Below, one piece after another: positions 1 to 8,516 of a stretch of 22,793 bases of DNA (position 1 is the first letter of the stretch; each line of letters begins with the position of its first letter). Source of the DNA: a virus; the IMG/VR virus record IMGVR_UViG_3300042526_001530, positions 1-22,793 of that record; one strand, given 5' to 3'. Below the pieces are notes generated by a model. The model had not been told where the DNA came from, did not search any database, and saw nothing but the letters and a program-made list of their open reading frames with translations. Made by a program: the position numbers and the translations under genes.

Positions 1-268
1 CCAGGGGCTGCGCGCGCGCATCAAGCCGCGTGGCGGTGGCGATAGCGCTTTGATCGCACTGCCCGAGGAAGCGGTGCAAACCGTTGAAGGCAAGGAAGTC
101 GTGTTCGTCAAAACCGCCAAGGGTTTTCAGTCGACGACCGTCGTTACTGGCAAACGTGGCGGTGGCCGTATCGAGATTGTCGATGGACTGAAACCAGGTG
201 CCGTCGTCGTCACCAAGGGCGCGTTCATGCTCAAAGCCGAACTCGGCAAGGGCGAGGCGGAGCATTGA
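1..268 (+). CDS. czcB: RND efflux periplasmic adaptor subunit, CzcB/CusB type (C-terminal fragment)
   Basis: The reading frame is open from base 2 and stops at 266-268, so the gene enters from the left and only about 88 C-terminal residues are present. The visible part has the usual end of a heavy-metal membrane-fusion protein: an 'ALPEEAVQTVEGKEVVFVK' strand pair followed by a beta-rich membrane-proximal domain and a terminal 'KAELGKGEAEH'. Such adaptors bridge the inner-membrane RND pump and the outer-membrane channel in the periplasm. The stop is one base before the pump start, so the two are translated from one mRNA. The N-terminal barrel-sandwich and hairpin domains lie outside the window. 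CzcB rather than CusB is inferred from the downstream pump. Confidence 0.85.
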   Translation, partial: QGLRARIKPRGGGDSALIALPEEAVQTVEGKEVVFVKTAKGFQSTTVVTGKRGGGRIEIVDGLKPGAVVVTKGAFMLKAELGKGEAEH

Positions 269-269
269 T

Positions 270-3200
270 ATGATCGATAAACTTTTAGACGCGTCGATCC
301 GCTTCCGCTGGGGCGTGGTCATCCTGACGCTTATAATATCGGCTTACGGCCTGTCGGAGCTTTTGAAGCTGCCGATTGATGCCGTGCCCGACATCACCAA
401 CAAGCAGGTGCAGATCAACACGGTTGAACCCAATCTGGGGCCGCTCGACATCGAACGGCTCGTAACCTTTCCGGTTGAAACCGCGATGGCGGGGATTCCA
501 GGGCTTGAAACCTCACGCTCGATTTCGCGTAACGGTTTCAGCCAGGTCACGGTGATTTTCGAGGATCATACCGACCTCTATTTCGCCCGCCAGCAGGTAG
601 CCGAGCGGCTCAATCAGGCCAAAGGCACATTGCCCGAAGGGGCCGAGCCGCAAATGGGACCGGTCTCGACCGGCCTTGGCGAAGTCCTGATGTATACCAT
701 CGATTATGCAAAGGCCGGGACAAAAGAAAACCCGAAAGTTGCAGGCAAGCCGGGCTTCCAGCCGGATGGCTCATATATAACGCCGACCGGCGAAATCCTG
801 ACCGATGATGTTGCCAAGCTTGGCTATCTGCGCACCGTGCAGGATTGGGTTATCCGCCCGCAATTGCGTTCGGTGTCTGGCGTTGCCGGGATCGATTCGA
901 TTGGCGGTTATGAAAAACAATTTGTTGTTCAACCCGACGCTTCCAAACTTGCCACTTACGGCATTTCGTTTTCGGAGCTGGCCGAGGCCTTGGAAAAGGC
1001 CAACATCTCGGTAGGCGCAAACTTTGTCGAACGGGGCGGTGAGGCATTTCTCGTGCGCGCCGATGGCCGCATTCGAACAGTCGATGAAATATCCCGCGCT
1101 ACGGTCGCAAGCCGTGGCGGCGTTCCTGTCATGGTTGGCGATGTAGCTACGGTTAAGGTGGGAGGCGAACTGCGCACCGGGTCGGCGTCGGAAAACGGCA
1201 AGGAACTTGTGGTCGGAACTGTCCTGATGCTTGCGGACGGCAACAGTCGGCTTGTGGCTTCGGCGGCGGCTGAACGGCTTGCGGAAGTAGCAAAGTCGAT
1301 GCCGCCGGGTATCGTCGTGAAACCAGTGCTCAACCGCTCCGAACTCGTTGATGCCACCATCGGCACCGTCGAGAAGAACTTGGCCGAAGGTGCCTTGCTC
1401 GTTGCGGCAGTGCTTTTTTGGCTTCTTGGCAACTTCCGCGCTGCGGTCATCGCCACATTGGTCATCCCGATTTCATTCCTGATGATGGCGATGGGCATGA
1501 ATGCTACCGGCACGCCGGGTAACCTGATGAGCCTTGGCGCGCTCGATTTCGGTCTGATTGTCGATGGGTCGATCATCATCATCGAAAACTGTTTGAGGCG
1601 TCTTGCCGAGCGACAACATCACGAAGGGCGAATGCTCACGCTCACCGAACGCCTGCACGAGGTGTTCGAAGCGTCTCGTGAAATGGTGAAGCCGACTATT
1701 TACGGGCAGGCAATCATCTTCCTCGTGTTTGTGCCGTTGCTCACCTTTACCGGCGTTGAAGGTAAAACCTTCTCGCCGATGGCGATCACGGTCATGCTGG
1801 CACTTGCTGGCGCGTTCATTGCTTCGCTGACGTTCGTGCCTGCAATGGTTGCTTTGCTCATTCGCGGCGAAGTTGCCGAAAAGGACGTGAAGGCAATTGC
1901 TTGGGTCAAAACGCGTTACGAACCGGTATTGCAACGCGTCATTGCGCGTCCGTGGCCCTGGATTGGCGCAGGCGGCGGGACATTTGCCGCCGCCGCTCTT
2001 GTCTTCACTATGCTTGGTAGCGAGTTCATACCGGTGTTGGGCGAAGGCAATCTGGCAATGCAGGCGCTCCGCATTCCCTCAACCTCATTGAACAAGTCAC
2101 AGGAGATGCAGCTACAGGTAGAAAAAGCGGTTTCTGCGTTGCCTGAAGTTGCGTTCATCTACTCCAAAACCGGCACCGCAGAAGTGGCCAGCGACCCGAT
2201 GCCGCCGAACGCATCAGATACCTTCATCATTCTGAAGCCGCGCGAGGCATGGCCTGACGGCGTTGATACCAAAGATGAGGTCATCGAGCGCGTCGAAAAG
2301 GCATTGGAACCGTTGGTTGGCAACGCTTTTGAGATCAGCCAACCAATCCAGTTGCGCTTTAACGAGCTGATCGCTGGTGTGCGCGGCGATGTCGCCATCA
2401 AGATATATGGCGACAATCTCGATGAAATGGGCCGGACGGCAAATCAGGTGGCAGCCATTATTGGAACCGTTCCGGGTGCTGCCGACGTCAAGGTTGAACA
2501 AACGGCTGGTTTCCCGGTCCTTGATGTCCAGTTCGACCGTAACGCTATCGCACGCTATGGTTTAACGCTTCAGGATGTCAGCGACACCGTGTCTGCCGCT
2601 CTTGGCGGGCGCGAAGCTGGCATTGTGTTTGAAGGGGACCGGCGCTTCGACATCGTTGTCCGGCTTGACGGGGCAACGCGTGACGATCTCGATGCAGTAG
2701 GAGCGCTTCCAGTGCTGTTGCCCGGCGAAGGCGGCGCACGGTCCTCGGTGCCATTAAGTGAACTGGCCAAGTTCGGCTTCTCCGAAGGCCTAAACCAGGT
2801 CAGCCGCGAAAACGGCCAGCGCCGCGTTGTGGTGCAGGCCAATGTGCGCGGCAACGATCTGGGATCGTTTGTCGCCGAGGCGCAGGAGAAGGTAGACGCG
2901 CAAGTGAAACTGCCAACGGGCAGCTTCATCGAATGGGGCGGTCAGTTTGAAAATCTGCAAGCTGCTTCGGCACGGTTGTCGATAGTCATCCCGATCATCT
3001 TTGCCGCAATCTTCGGTATCCTGTTCATGGCCCTTGGCGGCGTGCGTCAGGCGATTGCGGTTTATTCCGCAATACCCTTGGCGCTTGCAGGCGGCGTGTT
3101 CGCGCTGCTGCTGACCGGATTACCGTTCTCGGTATCGGCGGCGGTCGGCTTCATCGTGCTTTCGGGTGTGACGGTGCTGAACGGACTAGTCGTGATGTCC

Positions 3201-3551
3201 AGCATCAACCAGCGCATAGACGAAGGCAAACCGATCGATACGGCAATTAGCGAAGGGACGATGGAGCGCGTTCGCGCGGTCCTCATGACCGGTATCGTTC
3301 CTGCCATCGGTTTTGTGCCGATGGCGATTGCGACCGGCGTCGGTGCCGAAGTGCAAAAGCCATTGGCGATTGTCGTGATCGGCGGGTTGATTACGTCGAC
3401 CTTGCTGACGCTTTTCGTGTTGCCTGCGATCAGTCATCTGTTGCTGCGCGGTCGCCATAAACAGCATGTTGCGGGCGATTACAGCGATGTGACAGCTACA
3501 GGAGAGCGGATGTTCGTGAGCGATGACGACAAAGGAGCTGAACCAGCATAA
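270..3551 (+). CDS. czcA: Heavy-metal RND efflux pump inner-membrane subunit, CzcA type (1093 aa)
   Basis: The ATG at 270 follows the adaptor stop by one base; an upstream in-frame GTG at 198 would overlap the adaptor by 70 bases and is rejected. The 1093-residue length fits the HME-RND family. It has an N-terminal membrane segment, a first periplasmic porter loop starting 'LPIDAVPDITNKQVQ', a central membrane bundle, a second porter loop and a C-terminal membrane bundle. The proton-relay/selectivity helix has DFGLIVDGSIIIIEN at residues 426-440; the DFG..VDG..EN pattern is that of divalent-cation pumps (Zn/Co/Cd/Ni), unlike monovalent CusA. Residues around 150-205 form an insertion in the first loop (rich in K, G, P). 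The protein drives proton-coupled export of metal from periplasm or cytoplasm through the CzcCBA complex. The exact metal range cannot be read from sequence. Confidence 0.92.
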   Translation: MIDKLLDASIRFRWGVVILTLIISAYGLSELLKLPIDAVPDITNKQVQINTVEPNLGPLDIERLVTFPVETAMAGIPGLETSRSISRNGFSQVTVIFEDHTDLYFARQQVAERLNQAKGTLPEGAEPQMGPVSTGLGEVLMYTIDYAKAGTKENPKVAGKPGFQPDGSYITPTGEILTDDVAKLGYLRTVQDWVIRPQLRSVSGVAGIDSIGGYEKQFVVQPDASKLATYGISFSELAEALEKANISVGANFVERGGEAFLVRADGRIRTVDEISRATVASRGGVPVMVGDVATVKVGGELRTGSASENGKELVVGTVLMLADGNSRLVASAAAERLAEVAKSMPPGIVVKPVLNRSELVDATIGTVEKNLAEGALLVAAVLFWLLGNFRAAVIATLVIPISFLMMAMGMNATGTPGNLMSLGALDFGLIVDGSIIIIENCLRRLAERQHHEGRMLTLTERLHEVFEASREMVKPTIYGQAIIFLVFVPLLTFTGVEGKTFSPMAITVMLALAGAFIASLTFVPAMVALLIRGEVAEKDVKAIAWVKTRYEPVLQRVIARPWPWIGAGGGTFAAAALVFTMLGSEFIPVLGEGNLAMQALRIPSTSLNKSQEMQLQVEKAVSALPEVAFIYSKTGTAEVASDPMPPNASDTFIILKPREAWPDGVDTKDEVIERVEKALEPLVGNAFEISQPIQLRFNELIAGVRGDVAIKIYGDNLDEMGRTANQVAAIIGTVPGAADVKVEQTAGFPVLDVQFDRNAIARYGLTLQDVSDTVSAALGGREAGIVFEGDRRFDIVVRLDGATRDDLDAVGALPVLLPGEGGARSSVPLSELAKFGFSEGLNQVSRENGQRRVVVQANVRGNDLGSFVAEAQEKVDAQVKLPTGSFIEWGGQFENLQAASARLSIVIPIIFAAIFGILFMALGGVRQAIAVYSAIPLALAGGVFALLLTGLPFSVSAAVGFIVLSGVTVLNGLVVMSSINQRIDEGKPIDTAISEGTMERVRAVLMTGIVPAIGFVPMAIATGVGAEVQKPLAIVVIGGLITSTLLTLFVLPAISHLLLRGRHKQHVAGDYSDVTATGERMFVSDDDKGAEPA

Positions 3552-3574
3552 GCGCGGGAACAGTTCATACCCGC

Positions 3575-3610
3575 TGTGAGACCGGAACCCAAATATGGGC
3601 CGGTCTCACA
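3575..3610. repeat. Perfect 11-bp inverted repeat (hairpin) between czcA and the P-type ATPase
   Basis: Arms TGTGAGACCGG (3575-3585) and CCGGTCTCACA (3600-3610) are exact complements. A further CCC/GGG pairing inside the 14-base loop (3588-3590 with 3597-3599) extends the stem. No U-run follows on either strand, so this is not a textbook terminator. It may be an mRNA-processing or attenuation hairpin that sets the ratio of czcA to ATPase expression. Confidence 0.6.
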
Positions 3611-3629
3611 AAACAGTTCAGTCGTAAGT

Positions 3630-3641
3630 TCAGTGCACTGA
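3630..3641. promoter_or_regulatory. 12-bp perfect palindrome upstream of the ATPase gene
   Basis: TCAGTGCACTGA is self-complementary and lies 43 bases before the ATPase GTG. The word AGTTCAGT also occurs twice (3616-3623 and 3627-3634). Its position suits an operator for a metal-responsive regulator, but no regulator gene is in the window and no clear -35/-10 pair was found. The operator role is inference. Confidence 0.35.
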
Positions 3642-3683
3642 CAACGATTGATTTGCTGCCCGATACTTTTTGAAGGAATATAT

Positions 3684-5612
3684 GTGATCAAAGCTGAAGC
3701 GCCGATTGAGACCCACACAGATGGTGACGGGCATGAACATGGTTCGGAGAATGGACTTGGGATTTTCGTCCTTGCCTGTATTTGTGCCGGGCTTGCTTAT
3801 TTGATTGGCGTATTGGTTCCGGCTTGGGGCGATTGGGCTTATGCCATTGGCGCACTCATTGCTGTTTTGCCGTTTGCAAAATCGGCTTTGGAAAAGGCCT
3901 TAAAAGGCAGGCCTTTCAGCATCGAAACGCTGGTCACGATTGCGGTTGTCGGTGCGCTGCCGATTGATGCAGGTGCCGAGGCAGTTGTTGTGGTCGCGTT
4001 GTTCTCGCTCGGCGAATTACTTGAAGGGTTCGCTGCTGCGCGTGCCCGTTCCGGGCTAACCGCCTTGGCGCAATTATTGCCGTCTGAAGCAACTATAGAA
4101 GTAGATGGTGAGCGCAAGACGGTTCCCGTCACGTCCTTGACCGTCAACATGGTGATGTTTGTTGCGCCCGGTGATCGTCTCGCAGCGGACGGAACAATCG
4201 TAGATGGCCGGTCTGATCTGAACGAGGCCGCGATTACGGGAGAATCGTCAGCGGTTGACAAGGGCATTGGCGCGCCAGTTTTTGCAGGCAGCATAAATGG
4301 CGATGGTCAACTCAAAGTGACCGTCACCAAGGATGCCAGCAACAGCGTCGTTGCCCGCATCGGTGATTTGGTAGCACAGGCCCAAGCCAGCACTGCTCCC
4401 ACCGCGCGTTTCATCGACAGTTTTAGCGCATATTATACGCCGGCTGCAATACTGATCGCAGCGCTCATCGCCGTAGTGCCCCCAATGCTTATGGGCGGTG
4501 AATGGTCAACATGGATATACCGTGCGCTCACGGTGTTGCTGATTGCATGTCCATGTGCACTGGTACTTTCAACACCTGCCGCCATTGCAACCGGAATCGC
4601 CACGGCTGCGCGGCACGGGATTCTTATCAAAAGCGGCGCAGCGCTAGAAATGCTTGCCAAGATCAAGATTGCCGCGTTCGACAAGACCGGAACGCTCACC
4701 TTGGGTCATCCGGTCGTCACCGATGTTGAAGGAGATGCAACCGAGGTTCTGAGACTTGCCGCAGCGGTCGAAACGGGTCTGTCCCACCCTGTCGCACGCG
4801 GCATCGTTGCCGAAGCTGTGGCAAAGGGCATTGAAATTCCCGGCGCTATTGACGTGGTCATCCGTCAGGGCGAAGGCGTTGAAGGCATTGTTGATGGCGT
4901 GAAGATCGCGCTGCTCAGCCCGCGTGCGTCGAAATCACTCACACCTGAAGTTATGACCCGCATTGATGCGCTCGAACGCGAGGGCAAAACGATTGCTGTG
5001 TTGTTTGCCGACACCAAATTTATCGGCATCATCGCCAGCCGGGATGAGCCGCGGACAGATTCAAAATCTGCGATTGCTGCGCTCACCGCACTCGGCATCA
5101 AATCCCTTATGCTCAGCGGCGATAATCAGCGGACTGCGACGGCGGTGGCAGCACCTCTCGGCATGGAGGCGGAAGGCGAACTCATGCCTGCTGATAAGCT
5201 TGACCGGATCGCTGCGCTAAAAGCTGAAATGCCGATTTTGATGGTTGGCGACGGGGTCAATGATGCACCGGCTCTGGCGACAGCTTCGCTGGGCCTCGCA
5301 ATGGGTGGCGGAACCGATGTTGCAATCGAGACTGCCGATGTCGGCCTCTTAAGGGATAGACTGCTGGCTGTTCCAGACGCCATCCGCTTAGCCCGCAAAA
5401 CACGTAGCACGATCATCGTCAACATTGTGCTCGCGGTTGGATTGAAGCTGGTTTTTCTTGTTCTGGCAGTATTTGGCATCACCAATTTGTGGACAGCAAT
5501 CATCGCAGATACGGGAGCCACGATTCTTGTGACGATCAACGCACTTTTGCTGTTCTGGACCTTCAAGCCCGCAGAAGACGTTAGCACTTCTAATACGGCA
5601 AAGGATATCTGA
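3684..5612 (+). CDS. zntA: Heavy-metal P1B-type ATPase, Zn/Cd/Pb class (642 aa)
   Basis: The GTG at 3684 is chosen because AAGGA (3673-3677) sits six bases upstream; the overlapping ATG at 3682 is followed at once by a stop. Domains in order: a short His/Asp/Glu-rich N-terminus (H-T-D-G-D-G-H-E-H) with no CxxC metal-binding domain, membrane helices, actuator TGES, the CPC metal site (C289-P-C291), phosphorylation motif DKTGTLT (Asp333), the SHP nucleotide-binding motif, GDGVNDAP, and final helices with 'GLKLVFLV' and 'ADTGATILVTINALLL'. CPC plus the Lys of the penultimate helix and Asp of the last helix is the P1B-2 (ZntA/CadA) signature. It pumps Zn2+/Cd2+/Pb2+ from cytoplasm to periplasm, feeding the Czc pump. 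Loss of the usual N-terminal CxxC domain in favour of a His-rich tail is a known variant. Confidence 0.92.
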   Translation: MIKAEAPIETHTDGDGHEHGSENGLGIFVLACICAGLAYLIGVLVPAWGDWAYAIGALIAVLPFAKSALEKALKGRPFSIETLVTIAVVGALPIDAGAEAVVVVALFSLGELLEGFAAARARSGLTALAQLLPSEATIEVDGERKTVPVTSLTVNMVMFVAPGDRLAADGTIVDGRSDLNEAAITGESSAVDKGIGAPVFAGSINGDGQLKVTVTKDASNSVVARIGDLVAQAQASTAPTARFIDSFSAYYTPAAILIAALIAVVPPMLMGGEWSTWIYRALTVLLIACPCALVLSTPAAIATGIATAARHGILIKSGAALEMLAKIKIAAFDKTGTLTLGHPVVTDVEGDATEVLRLAAAVETGLSHPVARGIVAEAVAKGIEIPGAIDVVIRQGEGVEGIVDGVKIALLSPRASKSLTPEVMTRIDALEREGKTIAVLFADTKFIGIIASRDEPRTDSKSAIAALTALGIKSLMLSGDNQRTATAVAAPLGMEAEGELMPADKLDRIAALKAEMPILMVGDGVNDAPALATASLGLAMGGGTDVAIETADVGLLRDRLLAVPDAIRLARKTRSTIIVNIVLAVGLKLVFLVLAVFGITNLWTAIIADTGATILVTINALLLFWTFKPAEDVSTSNTAKDI

Positions 5613-5613
5613 C

Positions 5614-6540
5614 ATGGGCGCGGGACATAATCACGGCGATCAGGGACATGGTTCTCCAGGCCACAGTCATACCAATGGCGCCAACACGCGTAGTCTGGCG
5701 ATTGCGCTCAGTCTTACCGGCAGCTTTCTCATCGCAGAGCTTGTTGGCGCATATTGGTTCAACAGCCTCGCGCTGCTGTCCGATGCCGCTCACATGTTCA
5801 CTGATGCCGCCGCACTCGCCATTGCGCTCGTCGCTGTGCGAATTGGACAGCGGTCCGCAGATGCACAGCGAACCTATGGCTATCGCCGCTTCGAGATATT
5901 AGCCGCAGCGTTCAACGCAGTGCTGCTGTTCGTGGTCGCGGGTTATGTGCTGATTGAGGGCATCGGTCGTTTCTTCGACCCCAAGCCGGTTGAATCTGTC
6001 GGGATGCTGACGGTCGCGACCATCGGACTTGTTGTGAACCTCATTTCTATGCGGGTATTGGCGGGCGGAAAAGATGACAGCCTCAACGTCAAAGGAGCCT
6101 ATCTTGAAGTGTGGGCTGATATGCTCGGCTCGCTCGGCGTGATCGCAGCGGCAGTTGCCATCTATCTGACCGGCTATAACTGGATTGATCCAATTGTTGC
6201 TATCGGTATCGGCCTGTGGGTGTTGCCGCGTACTTGGGTCTTGCTTCGCGATACAACCCACATCCTCTTGCAAGGCGTCCCTCGCGGGTTCGACCTGAAA
6301 GCGATCCGCGCGGCAATAAATGAAGCCGCGGGCGTCGCGGGCGTGCATGATCTTCATTTGTGGTCGGTTGCCGGTGATGACGCCAGCCTGACCGCCCATG
6401 TCGCATTAGCCGACGGAGCCGATGCCGAAGCCACACGTCGCGCTCTTGCAGAAATGCTCGAAAGCAGGTTCGCCATCCACCATGCCACGATCCAGACCGA
6501 AACCGCTCCTTGTGGAGATGCAGGGTCAATGCATGGCTGA
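5614..6540 (+). CDS. czcD: Cation diffusion facilitator, CzcD/ZitB type (308 aa)
   Basis: The ATG at 5614 comes one base after the ATPase stop, so it is the last gene of the same operon. The N-terminus is His-rich (H5, H7, H12 and more), typical of Zn-type CDF proteins. Six hydrophobic segments follow, with the helix-2 metal site SDAAHMFTD near residue 58 and the helix-5 site 'YLEVWADMLGS' (E165, D169), and a cytoplasmic C-terminal domain 'VHDLHLWSVAGDDASLTAHV' characteristic of the family. It is an antiporter that exchanges cytoplasmic Zn2+/Co2+/Cd2+ for H+. In czc systems CzcD moderates induction by keeping cytosolic metal low. Confidence 0.92.
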   Translation: MGAGHNHGDQGHGSPGHSHTNGANTRSLAIALSLTGSFLIAELVGAYWFNSLALLSDAAHMFTDAAALAIALVAVRIGQRSADAQRTYGYRRFEILAAAFNAVLLFVVAGYVLIEGIGRFFDPKPVESVGMLTVATIGLVVNLISMRVLAGGKDDSLNVKGAYLEVWADMLGSLGVIAAAVAIYLTGYNWIDPIVAIGIGLWVLPRTWVLLRDTTHILLQGVPRGFDLKAIRAAINEAAGVAGVHDLHLWSVAGDDASLTAHVALADGADAEATRRALAEMLESRFAIHHATIQTETAPCGDAGSMHG

Positions 6541-7024
6541 TGCGTAAGGATATGTGGAAAATGTTGCGAAGTTGATCTGCTATCGAAATTTACATGCGGA
6601 TCAAAGCGACAGGAATTAGATGCGCAGTTGGCATTCCGGCCGGAGTTGAGCGAATGGGTGTTTATTGCGCCACTGGTCCTGAAAGCTGCCTGTCCCGATC
6701 ATCCAGCAAGTCAGCCATATCAATCTTGCCCATGCAATGTCCGCTTATGGGGGAGCCAGCTGGCGCTTTTGTTAACTGTAGTTGGGCGCTTTGCCGACCT
6801 TCTGCTTTCCTCTCGGGGATTGACCGCTTTCGATTAGATACGACGTTCAATGAAGCCAATCTGGGCGACCGGGTCTGGTCGGCAGCAGAAGTTCACGATG
6901 AGACGTCCGCATGTCTGCTACCACAGCTTCAAGTCCCCTAAGCTGCCTTTTCGGTCAGTCGAACATCACGGACATGGTGCTTGTCGCAACCTCCAAGCTG
7001 CTCAAGATTGCGGCGGTCTATACA
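6541..7024. other. Gene-poor stretch; probable location of the left prophage boundary
   Basis: About 480 bases with no reading frame that has a credible start signal and protein-like composition. Open frames exist on both strands (6594-6941 plus, 6662-6859 minus) but neither shows a recognisable motif. No tRNA-like sequence was seen. The boundary between host metal operon and prophage must lie here or just beyond, but an attachment core cannot be identified without the right end of the prophage. It may also hold a decayed gene remnant. Confidence 0.5.
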
Positions 7025-7045
7025 AGGGTTGAACCCTTCAACCCT
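7025..7045 (-). terminator. Hairpin just beyond the repressor stop (terminator or operator)
   Basis: Arms AGGGTTGAA (7025-7033) and TTCAACCCT (7037-7045) are exact complements around a 3-base loop, six bases past the repressor stop on the minus strand. The flanking minus-strand sequence continues TGTATAG, only weakly U-rich. The position fits termination of repressor transcription. However, the core GGGTTGAACCC (7026-7036) recurs at 7662-7672 and in shortened form at 8519-8528, so a protein-binding site is an equal possibility. Confidence 0.45.
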
Positions 7046-7051
7046 CTGGCC

Positions 7052-7720
7052 TCAAATCTCCCGCGCGAACCATCTAACCCTTCCAACGATGTTCACCTCA
7101 TCAGCCGTGCGCTCGTAAGCCGAGTAGGTCTTGTTGTCGGAGATGACATGCATAACCGGCGGATCGCTGTTCGGGATGTGCTCCAGCCGCTTGGCGACGA
7201 GGCCGATCCCATCATGCAGGACGAACACACCCGGCGGGGTAGGGACGGCGCGGCCCATGTCGACCAGGACGATGTCACCATCCCGCAGCGTCGGCTCCAT
7301 GCTGTCGCCTACGACATGCATAATCCGCAGATTGGCGGGATCAGCCCGAAGGCCGTGCGTGATCCAGCTCTTCTGGAAGTGATAGGGCTTGCCGTGGTCA
7401 GGCTCGATCTCGACGGTCGCCCCGCCGCCCATTGCTGGCTTCACCGTGGCGTAGGGGACAGCCACATAGACATCGTCAGGGTTGGTGAGGGCGGGTTCAT
7501 CACCTTCGACATCGCCCACGCCATCGCGCAACCAGTCCCGCCCAACCTTCAGCACTTCGGCAATCCGATCGAGCTTCTCGAGATTGGGGTTCTCCGATCG
7601 ACCGCGCAGGATGTCGTAGACGTATGAACGGTTCACCCCTGCCTGGGCTGCAAGCTGCGGAGGGTTCAACCCTAATTGCCGGGTCCTTGCCCTAAGGCGT
7701 TCGGCAATGGTGGCTTGCAT
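7052..7720 (-). CDS. Phage repressor: XRE helix-turn-helix plus S24 LexA-like peptidase domain (222 aa)
   Basis: The start at 7720 is chosen because AGGAG lies ten bases upstream on the minus strand. A frame extending to 7780 would cover the divergent control region. Residues 1-60 are an XRE helix-turn-helix (with 'LNPPQLAAQAGVNRSYVYDIL'). The C-terminal half is an S24 domain with catalytic Ser140 in GDSMEPTL and Lys177 in GLVAKRLEH. It would hold the prophage silent and be inactivated during the SOS response by RecA-stimulated self-cleavage. The usual Ala-Gly scissile pair before the peptidase domain is not obvious; the matching stretch reads P-A-M-G-G-G (95-100). The gene is divergent from the Cro-position gene. 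Confidence 0.88.
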   Translation of the reverse strand: MQATIAERLRARTRQLGLNPPQLAAQAGVNRSYVYDILRGRSENPNLEKLDRIAEVLKVGRDWLRDGVGDVEGDEPALTNPDDVYVAVPYATVKPAMGGGATVEIEPDHGKPYHFQKSWITHGLRADPANLRIMHVVGDSMEPTLRDGDIVLVDMGRAVPTPPGVFVLHDGIGLVAKRLEHIPNSDPPVMHVISDNKTYSAYERTADEVNIVGRVRWFAREI

Positions 7721-7826
7721 GGCTCGGTCGCTCCTACTGTGGATATTGTGGACAATGTAGGAAGATGTTGCATGGGTCAAATAAAAAGAACATATAGCGA
7801 ACAGAATCGCGGAATCGGGTGGCGCA
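7721..7826. promoter_or_regulatory. Divergent repressor/early control region with candidate operators
   Basis: This 106-base AT-richer gap separates the minus-strand repressor from the plus-strand early gene. It contains ATTGT-GG-ACAAT (7745-7756), a direct repeat of TGTGGA (7738-7743 and 7747-7752) and an outer inverted pair TCCTAC/GTAGGA (7732-7737 and 7757-7762). A minus-strand -35-like TTGACC lies about 50 bases before the repressor start, with a weak CATTGT -10 at 17-base spacing that overlaps these repeats. Plus-strand promoter elements are unclear. Repressor binding here is the expected arrangement, inferred from gene order. Confidence 0.55.
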
Positions 7827-8516
7827 ATGAGGCTTATCGAGAAGGACTACTACACTCTGGGGGAAGTCGTGGCCGCCTGGGAGATGCCGCGATATGACGT
7901 TGTCTACCTGGCAGAGACCGGGCGCATGCGCCTGTCGGTCCGTGTTTGCCGTACCCATATTGAGCGGGGCTACTGGGAGCTCGAAGAGGGCTCAGGCTGG
8001 TTCAAGGTCCCGGAAGAGCGCACCCGCTACACGGGATTGGTCGACCTGAAGGAGCAGGATGCCCACCTGATCTTTCGGGATGGCGGCGCGGAAATAGCGA
8101 CCTTTTACACCTCAGAAGGCAGCTATTGCCATATCGAGGAGCCCAGCACGCCGATCGCGATCTTCGAAACCGATCTGCTGCTGCGCGCTGATGAACGGCG
8201 CCGGTTGGAGCAGGGCAAGACCAAGCCGGACAAGGGACTGGTCAAGCCTCCCTTCACCCACGATGCGACCTACGAGCATGTCGAATACTGCGGTCGCCAT
8301 TTCCGGTTCGGCCGGATCCAGGCCAATATCGTCCGGCAGCTTCACGAGGCGAGCGAGACGGCCATGCCGTGGCGTCGAGGTGAAGAGTTGCTCGGGCTGG
8401 CGGAGTCCGGCTGCTACCGGCTGGTCGACGTGTTCAAGTCCAAGCCCCATTGGCGCGAGTTGATCCACTCTGATAATCGCGGCGCATACAGGCTTGCTAT
8501 CCCACCCCACCTTTGA
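7827..8516 (+). CDS. Hypothetical phage protein in the Cro position, possible DNA-binding regulator (229 aa)
   Basis: This is the first plus-strand gene opposite the repressor, ATG at 7827, with no strong Shine-Dalgarno. The N-terminal 'YYTLGEVVAAWEMPRYDVVYLAETGRM' (from residue 8) resembles a MerR/excisionase-like helix-turn-helix start. The middle is beta-rich and the C-terminal third ('RFGRIQANIVRQLHEASE', then 'LLGLAESGCYRLVDVF') looks like a winged-helix fold. I do not recognise a named family. An intrinsic terminator 22 bases downstream makes it a single-gene unit, which fits an early regulator. Its last codons contain the first copy of the ATCCCACC repeat found downstream. Confidence 0.7.
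   Translation: MRLIEKDYYTLGEVVAAWEMPRYDVVYLAETGRMRLSVRVCRTHIERGYWELEEGSGWFKVPEERTRYTGLVDLKEQDAHLIFRDGGAEIATFYTSEGSYCHIEEPSTPIAIFETDLLLRADERRRLEQGKTKPDKGLVKPPFTHDATYEHVEYCGRHFRFGRIQANIVRQLHEASETAMPWRRGEELLGLAESGCYRLVDVFKSKPHWRELIHSDNRGAYRLAIPPHL

Noticed and set aside
956-1582. A 208-codon minus-strand frame within czcA
   Set aside because: Antisense shadow of a fully conserved RND pump; Ser/Thr-rich low-complexity product with no start signal.
6594-6941. A 115-codon plus-strand frame after the CDF gene
   Set aside because: No ribosome site at its start, Cys/Ser-rich random-looking product, no motif; overlapping minus-strand frames are no better. Treated as non-coding.
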